Positions 1 through 7,074 of a stretch of 9,122 nt of DNA are shown one piece after another. Numbering within the stretch: position 1 is the first letter of the stretch; every line of letters starts with the position of its first letter. Made by a program: the position numbers and the translations under genes. This stretch comes from an uncultured Vogesella sp. (GTDB taxonomy: Bacteria; Pseudomonadota; Gammaproteobacteria; Burkholderiales; Chromobacteriaceae): NCBI GenBank assembly GCA_946479405.1, contig CAMLGD010000134.1, positions 1-9,122 of the forward strand, read 5' to 3'. Under the pieces are notes generated by a model that was not told the origin of the DNA, ran no database searches, and was given only the letters and a program-made list of their open reading frames with translations.

Positions 1-481
1 AGGCATCCTTCATGGTGAATTCGCGGCCGCGCATCACGCCGAAACGCGGACGGCGCTCGTCGCGGAACTTGGTCTGGATCTGGTAGAAATTCTTCGGCAG
101 CGCACGGTAGCTGCGCAGCTCGTTGCGGGCGATGTCGGTTACCACTTCCTCGGAAGTCGGCTGGATCACGAAATCACGCTCGTGACGATCCTTGAAGCGC
201 AGCAGCTCCGGGCCCATGCCGTCGAAGCGGCCGGTTTCCTGCCACAGGCCGGCCGGCTGCACTACCGGCATCACGATCTCGATGGCGCCGGCACGGTTCA
301 TCTCCTCGCGCACGATACTCTCCACCTTGCGCAGCGAGCGCAGGCCCATCGGCATCCAGTTATAGACGCCGGCGGCAACTTTGCGGATGAAACCGGCGCG
401 CAGCATCAGCTTCTGGCTGACGATATCGGCATCGGCGGGGGCTTCCTTCAGGGTGGAAATGAAAAACTGCGAGGCGCGCAT
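1..481 (-). CDS. proS: Prolyl-tRNA synthetase, N-terminal part (cut by window edge)
   Basis: Charges tRNA(Pro) with proline in the cytosol; class II aminoacyl-tRNA synthetase. Reading the minus strand from the ATG at 481-479 gives about 160 residues beginning [19 protein letters not shown] and running off position 1. Visible family hallmarks are the N-terminal segment with [17 protein letters not shown] (motif 1 region), the stretch [15 protein letters not shown], and class II motif 2 with [21 protein letters not shown] near residues 140-159. The sequence is typical of the long bacterial (E. coli-like) ProS, normally about 570 residues, so roughly 70% of the gene, including the editing domain, lies outside. 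The start is supported by AAGGA on the minus strand about 9 nt upstream (near 491-495) and by a TACAAT -10 box about 38 nt upstream. It is divergent from the AraC-type regulator. Family identification is firm. Confidence 0.97.
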   Translation of the reverse strand, partial: MRASQFFISTLKEAPADADIVSQKLMLRAGFIRKVAAGVYNWMPMGLRSLRKVESIVREEMNRAGAIEIVMPVVQPAGLWQETGRFDGMGPELLRFKDRHERDFVIQPTSEEVVTDIARNELRSYRALPKNFYQIQTKFRDERRPRFGVMRGREFTMKDA

Positions 482-518
482 GAGCGAGGTTCCTTGGAAA
501 TGCTGCAAAATGGCCTTG

Positions 519-547
519 ATTGTAGCGGGTAGCAGTGACAAGGGGAA
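519..547 (-). promoter_or_regulatory. Predicted sigma70-type promoter of proS
   Basis: On the minus strand TACAAT (positions 524-519) matches the -10 consensus at 5 of 6 bases. With a 17-nt spacer the -35 is only TTCCCC (547-542, 3 of 6). Transcription would start near 512, giving a leader of about 30 nt before the proS ATG at 481. The good -10, poor -35 and short leader are consistent with a housekeeping promoter. This is sequence matching only. Confidence 0.5.
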
Positions 548-604
548 AGGTTGGCCGCATGCCAGGCCACGGCCAGCAGCCGGCTTGGGCAAGTGCTCGC
601 ACAA

Positions 605-633
605 TTGACCCGCAGCCATGATTACGACATATT
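605..633 (+). promoter_or_regulatory. Predicted sigma70-type promoter of the AraC-family gene
   Basis: TTGACC (605-610, 5 of 6 to the -35 consensus) is followed after exactly 17 nt by CATATT (628-633, 4 of 6 to the -10). A start near 640 would lie downstream of the ATG at 618 and 22 nt upstream of the ATG at 663. If real, it makes 663 the start codon of the regulator. It lies divergent from the proS promoter in the same intergenic region. Confidence 0.4.
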
Positions 634-662
634 CCGGACGACTCGCCCTTGCCGACTCCTCC

Positions 663-1691
663 ATGCAAACCATCGCCGCCTTGGCCATCCTGTTTACCGG
701 CTACTCCCTGTTCTGCGCCCTGGCCCTGGGCCTGACCCATTTCCGCCAGCACCGCACCCCACTGAGCGGCCTGGCGGGACAGGTTCTGCTGCTGGCACTG
801 GCTGCGCTGCAGCTATGCCACTTTTCCTGGCTATACCTAGACCTGCCCTGGGTGAGGCAGCCGCCCTATTTCATCACCCTGTATGTGGTGGCACCGGCCT
901 TCTACCTGTTCAGCCGCCCGCTGCTGCAGCCAAAGGCCAACAACAAGCATCCGGCGCTGCTGCTGCACGGGCTGCCGGTACTGTTTAGCGTGTGGGTACC
1001 CCCCGGCTTCGCGCTGCCGCTGGCCTTTGCCATTGGTGCCGGCTACCTGCTGTGGCTGGCACGCGTGCTGTACCCGCTACGCCAGGAGCGGGAAAACTTC
1101 CACCGCGAGATGCTGCTGCTGGGCGCTGTCTTTGCCATTGCCGGCGGCGTGTCACTACTGGGGCTACTGCAGACAGCACTGCCGGGCAAGTTGTTCTACA
1201 GCCTGTACGCCGCAGCCATCGGCCTTGCCTTCCTGCTGGTGCAGCTGACCTTGGCCATGCGCCCGCAGCTGGAGGAGGAGGTCAATGCCTCGGTACATAC
1301 CGCCTATAGCAACACCACGCTGGGCAATGTGGACTGCGACGCCGCGCTGGCGCAACTGGCGCAGCTGATGCAAACGCAGCAGCTGTACCTGGACCAGTCG
1401 CTGAGCCTGTCCAGCCTCGCCGAGGCCATGGGCCTGAGCAGCCACCAGCTTTCCGAGCTGCTCAACAGCTGCCTGGGCAAAGGCTTTGCCCGCTATCTGC
1501 GCGAGCAGCGTGTTAGCGCTGCGCAGCACATGCTGTGCGAGGAGCCCAGCACCTCGGTGCTGTCTGTCGGCCTGAGCGTGGGCTTTACTTCGCAGTCCAA
1601 TTTTTACGAAGCCTTCCGCGAAGTCGCCGGCACCACGCCCGGCCAGTACCGCAAGCTGCATCAGGGGCAACCGGCATCGCCGGCAAATTGA
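663..1691 (+). CDS. Membrane-anchored AraC-family transcriptional regulator
   Basis: Predicted DNA-binding regulator tethered to the inner membrane. From the ATG at 663 it has 342 residues. Hydrophobic segments lie at roughly 4-24, 37-56, 70-84, 98-114, 117-136, 150-170 and 178-197, giving about seven membrane passes. A short linker leads to a C-terminal AraC domain (about 235-332) with a first helix-turn-helix around [20 protein letters not shown] and a second around [20 protein letters not shown], ending in the family signature [10 protein letters not shown]. The layout matches 7TM-AraC proteins, not the soluble arabinose-binding type, so the ligand is presumably sensed in or across the membrane (inference). 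An in-frame ATG at 618 would add 15 polar residues before the first membrane segment. I prefer 663 because a promoter-like element overlaps 618, although neither start has a clear Shine-Dalgarno. It lies upstream of and co-oriented with the four-gene operon at 1812, a plausible target. Confidence 0.88.
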   Translation: MQTIAALAILFTGYSLFCALALGLTHFRQHRTPLSGLAGQVLLLALAALQLCHFSWLYLDLPWVRQPPYFITLYVVAPAFYLFSRPLLQPKANNKHPALLLHGLPVLFSVWVPPGFALPLAFAIGAGYLLWLARVLYPLRQERENFHREMLLLGAVFAIAGGVSLLGLLQTALPGKLFYSLYAAAIGLAFLLVQLTLAMRPQLEEEVNASVHTAYSNTTLGNVDCDAALAQLAQLMQTQQLYLDQSLSLSSLAEAMGLSSHQLSELLNSCLGKGFARYLREQRVSAAQHMLCEEPSTSVLSVGLSVGFTSQSNFYEAFREVAGTTPGQYRKLHQGQPASPAN

Positions 1692-1700
1692 TGGTTTTTT

Positions 1701-1736
1701 CTCCGCAATGATCATTCCGGAGCAATAAATTGCTCC
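1701..1736. repeat. Two overlapping palindromes between the AraC-family gene and the operon
   Basis: Palindrome 1 spans 1701-1722: outer arms CTCCG/CGGAG, one C/C mismatch, inner perfect palindrome AATGATCATT (1707-1716). Palindrome 2 spans 1719-1736: arms GGAGCAAT (1719-1726) and ATTGCTCC (1729-1736) around AA. They share 1719-1722, so as RNA they would be mutually exclusive hairpins; as DNA they could be adjacent dimer-binding operator sites. A run of six T (1695-1700) precedes rather than follows, so this is not a standard plus-strand intrinsic terminator. The rest of the 1692-1811 gap shows no convincing promoter. Confidence 0.55.
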
Positions 1737-1811
1737 TGTCTGGCCAGAGCGGAGGTTTGCACTGCGCTGCGACACGACACTGGTATCTCCACACCTCAAC
1801 GGGAGATCGCC

Positions 1812-2174
1812 ATGAATGCCTACCTACAACTGCTGTTTGCCGCGCTGATCAGCCTCATCGCCAGCATGGCCGTACTACGCACCCTGTCCACCCCGCTGCG
1901 TAGCCTGCTGTGCCGACTATGCCCCGATGAACAGGCTGCCGCCTTCTGGCTGAGCTACACCCGCGTCATGCTGACCATCGCTCCGCTGCTGCTGACACTA
2001 CTGGTCAGCCTGTTCGCCACCAGTGCCACCCAGCTGAACAGCCTGTACCTGGTACTGATCGCCACACTGGCCGGGCTGCTGATCGGGCTGCGCAGCATAG
2101 GCAAGCGCCTGGGCAGCTTCATCTCCCAGCCGCCGGCGGCTTCCCCGACAGCCACACCGGAGGCACCGCAATGA
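1812..2174 (+). CDS. Small integral membrane protein of unknown function (first gene of operon)
   Basis: 120 residues; no family recognised. Hydrophobic segments at about 4-22, 52-70 and 78-95 predict three membrane helices. Between the first two lies a loop with two cysteines (CRLCPDE, residues 34-40). The tail from about 105 is rich in Pro, Ala and Thr and looks disordered. The start is supported by GGGAG at 1801-1805, six nt before the ATG. The stop overlaps the next gene's start as ATGA (2171-2174), so translation of the SDR gene is probably coupled to it. Its place at the head of a coupled membrane/oxidoreductase operon suggests a membrane-associated accessory role, but nothing in the sequence shows a specific activity. 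The coding call is firm; the function is unknown. Confidence 0.82.
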   Translation: MNAYLQLLFAALISLIASMAVLRTLSTPLRSLLCRLCPDEQAAAFWLSYTRVMLTIAPLLLTLLVSLFATSATQLNSLYLVLIATLAGLLIGLRSIGKRLGSFISQPPAASPTATPEAPQ

Positions 2175-3031
2175 ATATCGTGCTTGCCGGCGCCAGCGGC
2201 TTCATCGGCCGCCACCTGAACACCGCCTTGCTCGCAGCCGGCCACCGCGTGCGGCCGCTATCGCGCCGCCACGGTGCCGATTTCAGCCAACTGCACAGAG
2301 TGCAGCAATGGCAGCCCTACCTGGCGGGCGCCGATGCGGTGATCAACGCCGTGGGCATCATCGCCGAACAGCCGGGGCAGCGCTTTGCCGCCCTGCACAC
2401 GCAGGCACCCTGTGCGCTGTTCGATGCTTGCGCGCAGGCCGATGTCTCACGGGTGATCCAGATTTCGGCACTGGGCTGCGACGACAGCGCCTTCAGCGCC
2501 TACCACCTGAGCAAGCTCGCCGCCGATCGCCACCTGCGCACACTGGCACTGGACTGGCTGGTGCTGCGCCCTTCGCTGGTATACGGCCCAGGCAGTGCCA
2601 GCACCGCCACCTTCATGCAGCTGGCGCGCCTGCCGCTGCTGCCACTGCCGGATGGCGGGCGCCAGCTGGTCCAGCCGGTGCATATCAGCGATGTGGTGGT
2701 CGCCGTGTTGCAAGCGCTGCAGCAGGGTGTGGCCGGCCAGAGCATAGACGTGGTGGGGCCGCAGCCGCTGGCCTTTGCCGACTGGCTGCAGACCATGCGC
2801 GCGGCACGCGGCCTGGCGCCGGCACCGGTGCTGGCCATTCCGCCAGCCTTGCTGCTGGCACTGCTGCGCGTCGGACGCCACCTCAACCCGGTACTGCAGC
2901 CGGACAACCTGCGCATGCTGCTGGCCAGCCGTGCGGCCAACCCCGAGCCGCTGGCCCGGCTGCTGGGCCGCCCGCCGCGCTCGCCAGCGCCACAGCTGTT
3001 CTTTCATGCCAACGAAGGAGACGCATCATGA
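2171..3031 (+). CDS. Atypical SDR / NAD(P)-binding epimerase-like protein (NDUFA9/NmrA-like)
   Basis: 286 residues with an N-terminal Rossmann fold. The nucleotide-binding motif GASGFIG at residues 7-13 fits the GxxGxxG pattern of extended/atypical short-chain dehydrogenases. VINAVGIIAE (57-66) sits where the family's second conserved segment lies, and ISALG (98-102) supplies the serine. Y111 and K115 in SAYHLSK form the YxxxK catalytic pair, and LRPSLVYGPG (132-141) is the usual post-catalytic motif. The C-terminal third (about 215-286) is more variable, as expected for a substrate-binding part. With Ser, Tyr and Lys retained it could be catalytically active, unlike purely regulatory NmrA members. 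It resembles proteins annotated as complex I NDUFA9-subunit-like or NAD-dependent epimerase; the substrate is unknown. The start has GGAGG at 2159-2163, 7 nt upstream, and both ends overlap neighbours by ATGA. Confidence 0.88.
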   Translation: MNIVLAGASGFIGRHLNTALLAAGHRVRPLSRRHGADFSQLHRVQQWQPYLAGADAVINAVGIIAEQPGQRFAALHTQAPCALFDACAQADVSRVIQISALGCDDSAFSAYHLSKLAADRHLRTLALDWLVLRPSLVYGPGSASTATFMQLARLPLLPLPDGGRQLVQPVHISDVVVAVLQALQQGVAGQSIDVVGPQPLAFADWLQTMRAARGLAPAPVLAIPPALLLALLRVGRHLNPVLQPDNLRMLLASRAANPEPLARLLGRPPRSPAPQLFFHANEGDAS

Positions 3032-3504
3032 GCTACGCACTGATCAAGACCCTGCACATTCTCAGCATGGTGCTGCTGTTCGGCACCGGCCTCGGCAGCG
3101 CCTTCTACAAGTGGATGGCCGACCGCAGCGGCAATGTCGCCCACATCGCCGTGACCAATCGCCACGTGGTGCTGGCCGACTGGCTGTTTACCACCCCCAC
3201 GGTGATCTTCCAGCCGGCAAGCGGCCTCTACATGCTGCAGCAGCTGGGCCTGCCGCTCACCACCCCGTGGGTTGCCGCCACCCTGACGCTGTACACGCTG
3301 GCAGGCGTGTGCTGGCTGCCGGTGGTGTGGCTGCAGATTCGCATGCGGCAGATTGCTGCCAGCAGCTGCGCGCAACACACCGCCTTGCCGCCGCGCTACT
3401 GGCAGTACGCCCGCTGGTGGTTCTGGCTGGGCGTGCCCGCCTTCAGCGCCATGGTGCTGGTAGTGGCGCTGATGGTTTTCAAACACCTTCCCGGAGCACA
3501 ATGA
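3028..3504 (+). CDS. DUF2269 family integral membrane protein
   Basis: 158 residues, four predicted membrane helices (about 4-24, 48-70, 80-104, 130-151). Conserved blocks recalled from DUF2269 proteins are visible: KTLHILSMVLLFGTGLGSAF near the start, VTNRHVVLADWLFTTPTVIFQP (42-63, with His46 and Asp51), and VCWLPVVWLQIRMR (94-107). His10 in the first helix and His46 are candidate metal- or haem-facing residues, but no ligand is established (inference). The ATG at 3028 has AAGGAG at 3015-3020 with 7-nt spacing and overlaps the SDR stop by ATGA. A longer in-frame opening upstream (from 2308) is only a read-through of the SDR gene in another frame. The family is recognised with good confidence; its biochemical role is not known to me. 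Confidence 0.85.
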   Translation: MSYALIKTLHILSMVLLFGTGLGSAFYKWMADRSGNVAHIAVTNRHVVLADWLFTTPTVIFQPASGLYMLQQLGLPLTTPWVAATLTLYTLAGVCWLPVVWLQIRMRQIAASSCAQHTALPPRYWQYARWWFWLGVPAFSAMVLVVALMVFKHLPGAQ

Positions 3505-4121
3505 TGAGCAGCCTGATGCAACAGATTCTGGGCAAGCACTGGCAGCAGCTGCCAGCCGCCTTGCAGGCCCATTACGTAGCTGGCCACAGCGTGGAGCATG
3601 GCCACCTGGACATCCACTACCCGCGCGCCATGCAGCCGCTGCTGCAGCTGCTGCATCTGATGGGCGCGCTGATCCACCGCCGTGGCCGGCAACTGGCCAC
3701 CGAAGTACGCAAGTACGATCACCAAGGCCAGCAGCGCTGGCAGCGCCGCATCGTCTTTCCTGACGGCAAGGTGCTGCGTTTTGACAGCCGCTGGGAAGCC
3801 GGCAAGCCTGGCCAGCTGATTGAATACATCAACCCGGTACTGGGGCTGGCAATGACGCCCTATGTGGTCGGCCAGCAGCTGCACTACCGCGGCGAAAGTT
3901 TTATCGTCCGGCTTGGCCCGTTACGGCTGCCGCTGCCCGAGTGGCTGCTGGGCCATACCAGCATTGTGGAAGAGGCGCTGGACCACACCCGCTTCGCTAT
4001 GGACTTCCGCCTGACCCACCCGCTGCTGGGCGAGGTATACCGCTACAGCGGCATCTTCGATACCCATGCGGCCAACGTCGAGGCCGGCCCGGCGGCGATG
4101 CCGCGGCCCGATGACAACTAG
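3504..4121 (+). CDS. DUF4166 domain-containing protein (last gene of operon)
   Basis: 205 residues; soluble-looking, with no signal peptide or clear membrane helix. It carries the DUF4166 pattern: an N-terminal helical part (LMQQILGKHWQQLPAALQAHY), a basic segment (IHRRGRQLATEVRKYD), then the conserved core WQRRIVFPDGKVLRFDSRWE, followed by LIEYINPVLGLAMTPYVVG and a GPLRLPLPEWLLG-like motif, ending in HPLLGEVYRYSGIF. DUF4166 domains are often found with, or fused to, NAD(P)-binding SDR proteins, and here an SDR lies two genes upstream in the same operon. Two ATGs compete: 3501 (ATGA overlap, only 4 nt from GGAG) and 3504 (TGATG overlap, 7 nt from GGAG at 3493-3496). I chose 3504. The gene ends 6 nt before the end of the opposing solute-binding protein gene. 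Function unknown. Confidence 0.83.
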   Translation: MSSLMQQILGKHWQQLPAALQAHYVAGHSVEHGHLDIHYPRAMQPLLQLLHLMGALIHRRGRQLATEVRKYDHQGQQRWQRRIVFPDGKVLRFDSRWEAGKPGQLIEYINPVLGLAMTPYVVGQQLHYRGESFIVRLGPLRLPLPEWLLGHTSIVEEALDHTRFAMDFRLTHPLLGEVYRYSGIFDTHAANVEAGPAAMPRPDDN

Positions 4122-4127
4122 CAGCAC

Positions 4128-4832
4128 TCAGCGCCCAGGCTGATAGCAGACCTGCAGCGCCTGCTGCAGGCGGGCGGCAAATTCCGGCCCTTGGTGCTGC
4201 ACAAAACTGCGTGACAGATACAGCCCCAGCGGCTTGTCCTGCGCCAGCACTGATTTCACCCTGTGGCTCACGCCGCGGGCGGCGATCAGTTCGTCCATCG
4301 CCAGGTTGGCCGCCAACACCGCATCGGCGCGGCCGGCCAGCAGCACATCCAGCATCTGGTCGTGACCCGGCGGGCTGACGCTGATCTGGTAGCCGTGGTC
4401 TTCCAGCCACTGGTGCATATTGGAACCGGCATAGGCACCGACGCGGGCGCGCTGCACAAAGTCGGCATCCAGTGGGTTGAGCGGGTTGTCGCTGCGCAAG
4501 TACCAGCGCCACTGCTGCGGCGCGGCGGGACCGAACCACTGTGCCAGCTCGTCGCGCTGCGCATTGCGCGAGGCCGGAAAGTAACCGTCGGCAGCACCGG
4601 TCTCCACCAGTCGCTGCGCCCGCGACCAGGAGATAAAGCGGATACTGGCTTGCTGTCCGCTGCGCGACATGGCGCAGCGTATCACCTGCAGCGCGATGCC
4701 CTGCTGCTGACCATTGGCGGTCTGCATGGCGTAAGGCGCCTGCTGCTGGGTCAGCAGCAACGGGGCGGCCGTGCTGCTGCCAGAGCAGGACAGCAACACG
4801 CTGCAGGCGGCAATGATTACGCGCAGTGACAC
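4128..4832 (-). CDS. Periplasmic solute-binding protein, amino-acid ABC type (SBP_bac_3-like), orphan
   Basis: 234 residues from a GTG start at 4832, chosen because AAGGAG (minus strand 4844-4839) sits exactly 6 nt upstream. The N-terminus is a signal peptide: SLR, hydrophobic [10 protein letters not shown], then cleavage probably after the Thr-Ala-Ala at 21-23. Cys16 follows LLS and could be a poor lipobox, so a lipoprotein is possible. The mature part shows the family-3 binding-protein layout: [19 protein letters not shown] early, [23 protein letters not shown] (ligand-lobe hinge), [10 protein letters not shown] (second lobe), and [19 protein letters not shown]. It is close to the usual length of short members (about 230-260). 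No permease or ATPase is adjacent, so it may serve a distant transporter or a sensory role (inference). It converges on the DUF4166 gene. Confidence 0.85.
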   Translation of the reverse strand: MSLRVIIAACSVLLSCSGSSTAAPLLLTQQQAPYAMQTANGQQQGIALQVIRCAMSRSGQQASIRFISWSRAQRLVETGAADGYFPASRNAQRDELAQWFGPAAPQQWRWYLRSDNPLNPLDADFVQRARVGAYAGSNMHQWLEDHGYQISVSPPGHDQMLDVLLAGRADAVLAANLAMDELIAARGVSHRVKSVLAQDKPLGLYLSRSFVQHQGPEFAARLQQALQVCYQPGR

Positions 4833-5130
4833 CGATAACTCCTTGCATTCAGACAGGCTGTCAGCATACTCAATACCACTAAATATCGAACGTTTTTTTA
4901 TTGAAAAATATCAAAAAAGGCACGGCCGGCTTGCAAGATGCCGCCGCCAGTCGCCGCCGCGGTGCCATCTGTGGCAAACCATCTACACAAACGACATAAA
5001 GCGTCCCCCGCTGCAAGCGGAGCGTGGCAGTTTCCCAGGCACAGGAGTACCCTGCGCGCTCACCTGTGGTCGTTTTTGCAATGCAACATCGCCTTGCCGA
5101 CAGACTCTCGAATCCAAAAATACAAACATC
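4833..5130. other. Divergent intergenic region between the solute-binding protein gene and kup
   Basis: No convincing gene here. Positions 4861-4920 are strikingly AT-rich (16 G/C in 60) with A and T runs, unlike the surroundings. The minus strand offers a -10-like TATGCT (4868-4863) for the solute-binding gene, with no good -35. An 11-bp palindrome, GACAGGCTGTC (4852-4862), sits where that transcript would begin and could be an operator. For kup, CATAAA (4995-5000) with GTGGCA 18 nt upstream (4971-4976) is a weak promoter candidate, giving a leader of about 125 nt. Within that leader are CCGCT/AGCGG (5008-5020) and a 6-bp stem CACAGG/CCTGTG (5040-5045 with 5063-5068) followed by five T (5073-5077), which is attenuator-like but weak. 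Open frames crossing this region upstream of kup are not supported. Confidence 0.45.
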
Positions 5131-6999
5131 ATGCAGGCACACAACAAGCAAGCACTGGCCGGTATTACCCTGGCGGCCATGGGCGTGGTTTACGGCGACA
5201 TCGGCACCAGCCCGCTCTACACCCTGAAAGAATGTTTCAGCCCCCACCTTGGTCTCGCCGTCAACGAGGCCAACGTGCTGGGCATCCTGTCCCTGATTGT
5301 CTGGGGGCTGCTGCTGATCGTTTCCCTCAAATATCTCAGCTTCGTGTTGCGCGCAGATAACCGCGGCGAAGGCGGCATCCTCACGCTGATGGCACTGGCC
5401 CGCCGCTATGTGGTCGGCCCCAAGGCCTGGCTGCTGGGCATGCTGGGGTTGATGGGCGGCGGCTTTTTCTACGGCGAGGTGGTGATCACCCCCGCCATCT
5501 CGGTGCTGTCGGCGGTAGAAGGCCTGGAGGTAATCACCCCGGCGTTCAAGCCCTACGTGCTGCCGATCGCCATCGTGGTACTGGCCGGACTGTTCCTGAT
5601 CCAGAAGCACGGCACCGCCAGCGTCGGCAAGCTGTTCGGCCCGGTGATGATGCTGTGGTTCGGTTCGCTGGCGGCGCTGGGCCTGCATGGCGTGATCAGC
5701 AACCCGGCGGTGCTGGCGGCGCTCAACCCGGCCTGGGGGCTGCAGTTCCTGCTGCATCACCAGGCGGTGGGCTTCCTGGCGCTGGGCTCGGTGGTGCTGG
5801 CGCTGACCGGCGCCGAGGCACTGTACGCCGACATGGGCCACTTCGGTGCCAAGCCGATCCGCCTGGCGTGGTTCTGCTTCGTGCTGCCGGCGCTGCTGCT
5901 GAACTACTTCGGCCAAGGCGCCGAAATCCTCGGCAACCCGGAAGCGCGCGCCAACCCGTTCTTCCACCTGGCACCGCAGTGGGCGTTGCTGCCGCTGGTG
6001 ATCCTGTCCACCTTCGCCACGGTAATCGCATCGCAGGCAGTGATTTCCGGCGTGTTCTCGCTGACCCGCCAGGCGGTGCAGCTGGGCTTCCTGCCGCGCA
6101 TGGAAATCACCCACACCTCGGATCATGAAATCGGCCAGATCTACATCCCGCTGATCAACTGGGGGCTGCTGGTGGCGGTGATTGCGGTGGTGGTGATGTT
6201 CCAGAGTTCCAGCGCGCTGGCCGGCGCCTACGGCATCGCCGTCACCGGCACCATGGTGATCACCTCCATCCTCGCCTGTTCGGTGGCGCTGCGCGGCTGG
6301 CACTGGCCGGCATGGCTGGTGGCGCCGCTGCTGGCGGCACTGCTGACCATCGACGTACCGCTGTTTGCGGCCAACGTGGTGAAAATCCTGGCCGGCGGCT
6401 GGCTGCCGCTCACCATCGGCGTGGCGGCGTTCATGCTGATGAGCACCTGGAAACAGGGCCGCAAGCTGCTGATGGAGCGCCTGAACGAGATGGCCATCCC
6501 GCTGGAGGGCTTCATCGAGAACATGGAAACCTACTCGCCGGACCGGGTGCAGGGCACCGCGGTGTTCCTCACCAGCACCACCAATGGCGTACCGCACGCG
6601 CTGCTGCATAACCTGAAACACAACAAGGTGCTGCACGAGCGCGTGGTGCTGATGACCATCCGCAGCGAGGAAGTACCGTACGTGGAACAGGCGCAGCGCA
6701 TCCAGATCGAGCGGCTGTCCAGCAGCTTCTGGCGCGTGCTGGCCGCCTACGGCTTCAAGGAAACGCCGAACGTGCAGGAAATCCTCGATCTGTGCGAACA
6801 GCAGGACCTGCACTTCGAGCTGATGGACACCTCGTTCTTCCTGTCGCGCGAAACGCTGATCCAGACCGAACGCGAAGGCATGGCGCCGTGGCGCGAGAAG
6901 CTGTTCGTGTGGATGAGCAAGAACGCGCTGCGCGCCACCGACTTCTTCCAGATTCCCTCCAACCGTGTGGTGGAAATGGGGGCGCAGGTCGAGCTGTAA
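5131..6999 (+). CDS. kup: Low-affinity K+:H+ symporter Kup (TrkD)
   Basis: Constitutive potassium uptake across the inner membrane, coupled to protons (family knowledge). The 622 residues equal the length of E. coli Kup as I recall it. The N-terminus carries the hallmark [19 protein letters not shown] (residues 18-36), with Asp23 among the conserved acidic residues. Others follow in order: [84 protein letters not shown] and [16 protein letters not shown] (here [13 protein letters not shown]). Together these indicate about 12 membrane helices up to roughly residue 440. The cytosolic C-terminal domain (about 445-622) includes [29 protein letters not shown] and the ending [12 protein letters not shown]. 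The ATG at 5131 matches the family start; longer in-frame versions run back into the neighbouring gene. There is no recognisable Shine-Dalgarno, only an A-rich segment, before this ATG. Confidence 0.97.
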   Translation: MQAHNKQALAGITLAAMGVVYGDIGTSPLYTLKECFSPHLGLAVNEANVLGILSLIVWGLLLIVSLKYLSFVLRADNRGEGGILTLMALARRYVVGPKAWLLGMLGLMGGGFFYGEVVITPAISVLSAVEGLEVITPAFKPYVLPIAIVVLAGLFLIQKHGTASVGKLFGPVMMLWFGSLAALGLHGVISNPAVLAALNPAWGLQFLLHHQAVGFLALGSVVLALTGAEALYADMGHFGAKPIRLAWFCFVLPALLLNYFGQGAEILGNPEARANPFFHLAPQWALLPLVILSTFATVIASQAVISGVFSLTRQAVQLGFLPRMEITHTSDHEIGQIYIPLINWGLLVAVIAVVVMFQSSSALAGAYGIAVTGTMVITSILACSVALRGWHWPAWLVAPLLAALLTIDVPLFAANVVKILAGGWLPLTIGVAAFMLMSTWKQGRKLLMERLNEMAIPLEGFIENMETYSPDRVQGTAVFLTSTTNGVPHALLHNLKHNKVLHERVVLMTIRSEEVPYVEQAQRIQIERLSSSFWRVLAAYGFKETPNVQEILDLCEQQDLHFELMDTSFFLSRETLIQTEREGMAPWREKLFVWMSKNALRATDFFQIPSNRVVEMGAQVEL

Positions 7000-7010
7000 G
7001 ATAGCGGCCA

Positions 7011-7030
7011 TGCGGCCAACGTTGGCCGCA
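7011..7030. repeat. Perfect 20-bp palindrome just after kup
   Basis: TGCGGCCAAC (7011-7020) is followed immediately by its exact reverse complement (7021-7030). It begins 11 nt after the kup stop. As RNA it would form a GC-rich hairpin with a small loop; there is no T-run behind it. Together with the hairpin at 7035-7064 it may help end transcription or protect the kup mRNA 3' end, or it may be a protein-binding site. Confidence 0.5.
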
Positions 7031-7034
7031 ACAC

Positions 7035-7064
7035 ACAAGGGCAAGCCATGCGGCTTGCCCTTGT
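7035..7064. terminator. Strong hairpin between convergent kup and GNAT-AmpD genes (probable bidirectional terminator)
   Basis: A 13-bp perfect stem, ACAAGGGCAAGCC (7035-7047) with GGCTTGCCCTTGT (7052-7064), and the 4-nt loop ATGC. The plus strand continues CGTTTGCTG, so only a short T-run follows; the minus strand has none. Its position between two converging genes (stops at 6999 and 7075) and its stability make a shared terminator the best explanation. Confidence 0.75.
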
Positions 7065-7074
7065 CGTTTGCTGC

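Noticed and set aside
618..630. ATGATTACGAC resembling the lacZ-alpha start of cloning vectors
   Set aside because: The match is under ten bases and the surroundings are native intergenic sequence followed by a real regulator gene; there is no vector sequence.
2308..3027. 398-codon frame that would extend the DUF2269 protein upstream
   Set aside because: Only the last 158 residues match DUF2269. The remainder is an Ala/Gly/Arg-rich out-of-frame reading of the SDR gene, and the ATG at 3028 has a strong ribosome-binding site.
4848..4859. Minus-strand AGCCTGTCTGAA resembling a neisserial DNA uptake sequence
   Set aside because: Such sequences recur about once per kb in genomes that use them. 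This is a single near match in 9 kb, so it is better treated as chance or as part of the local palindrome.
4771..5130. Upstream in-frame extension of kup by 120 residues
   Set aside because: It overlaps the 5' end of the opposite solute-binding gene and the AT-rich promoter region. The added residues resemble no Kup N-terminus, while the ATG at 5131 gives exactly the expected family start and length.
4879..7044. 721-codon open frame antisense to kup
   Set aside because: Composition is His/Gln/Arg-rich and domain-free, as expected for the antisense shadow of a GC-rich gene. The plus strand is unambiguously kup.
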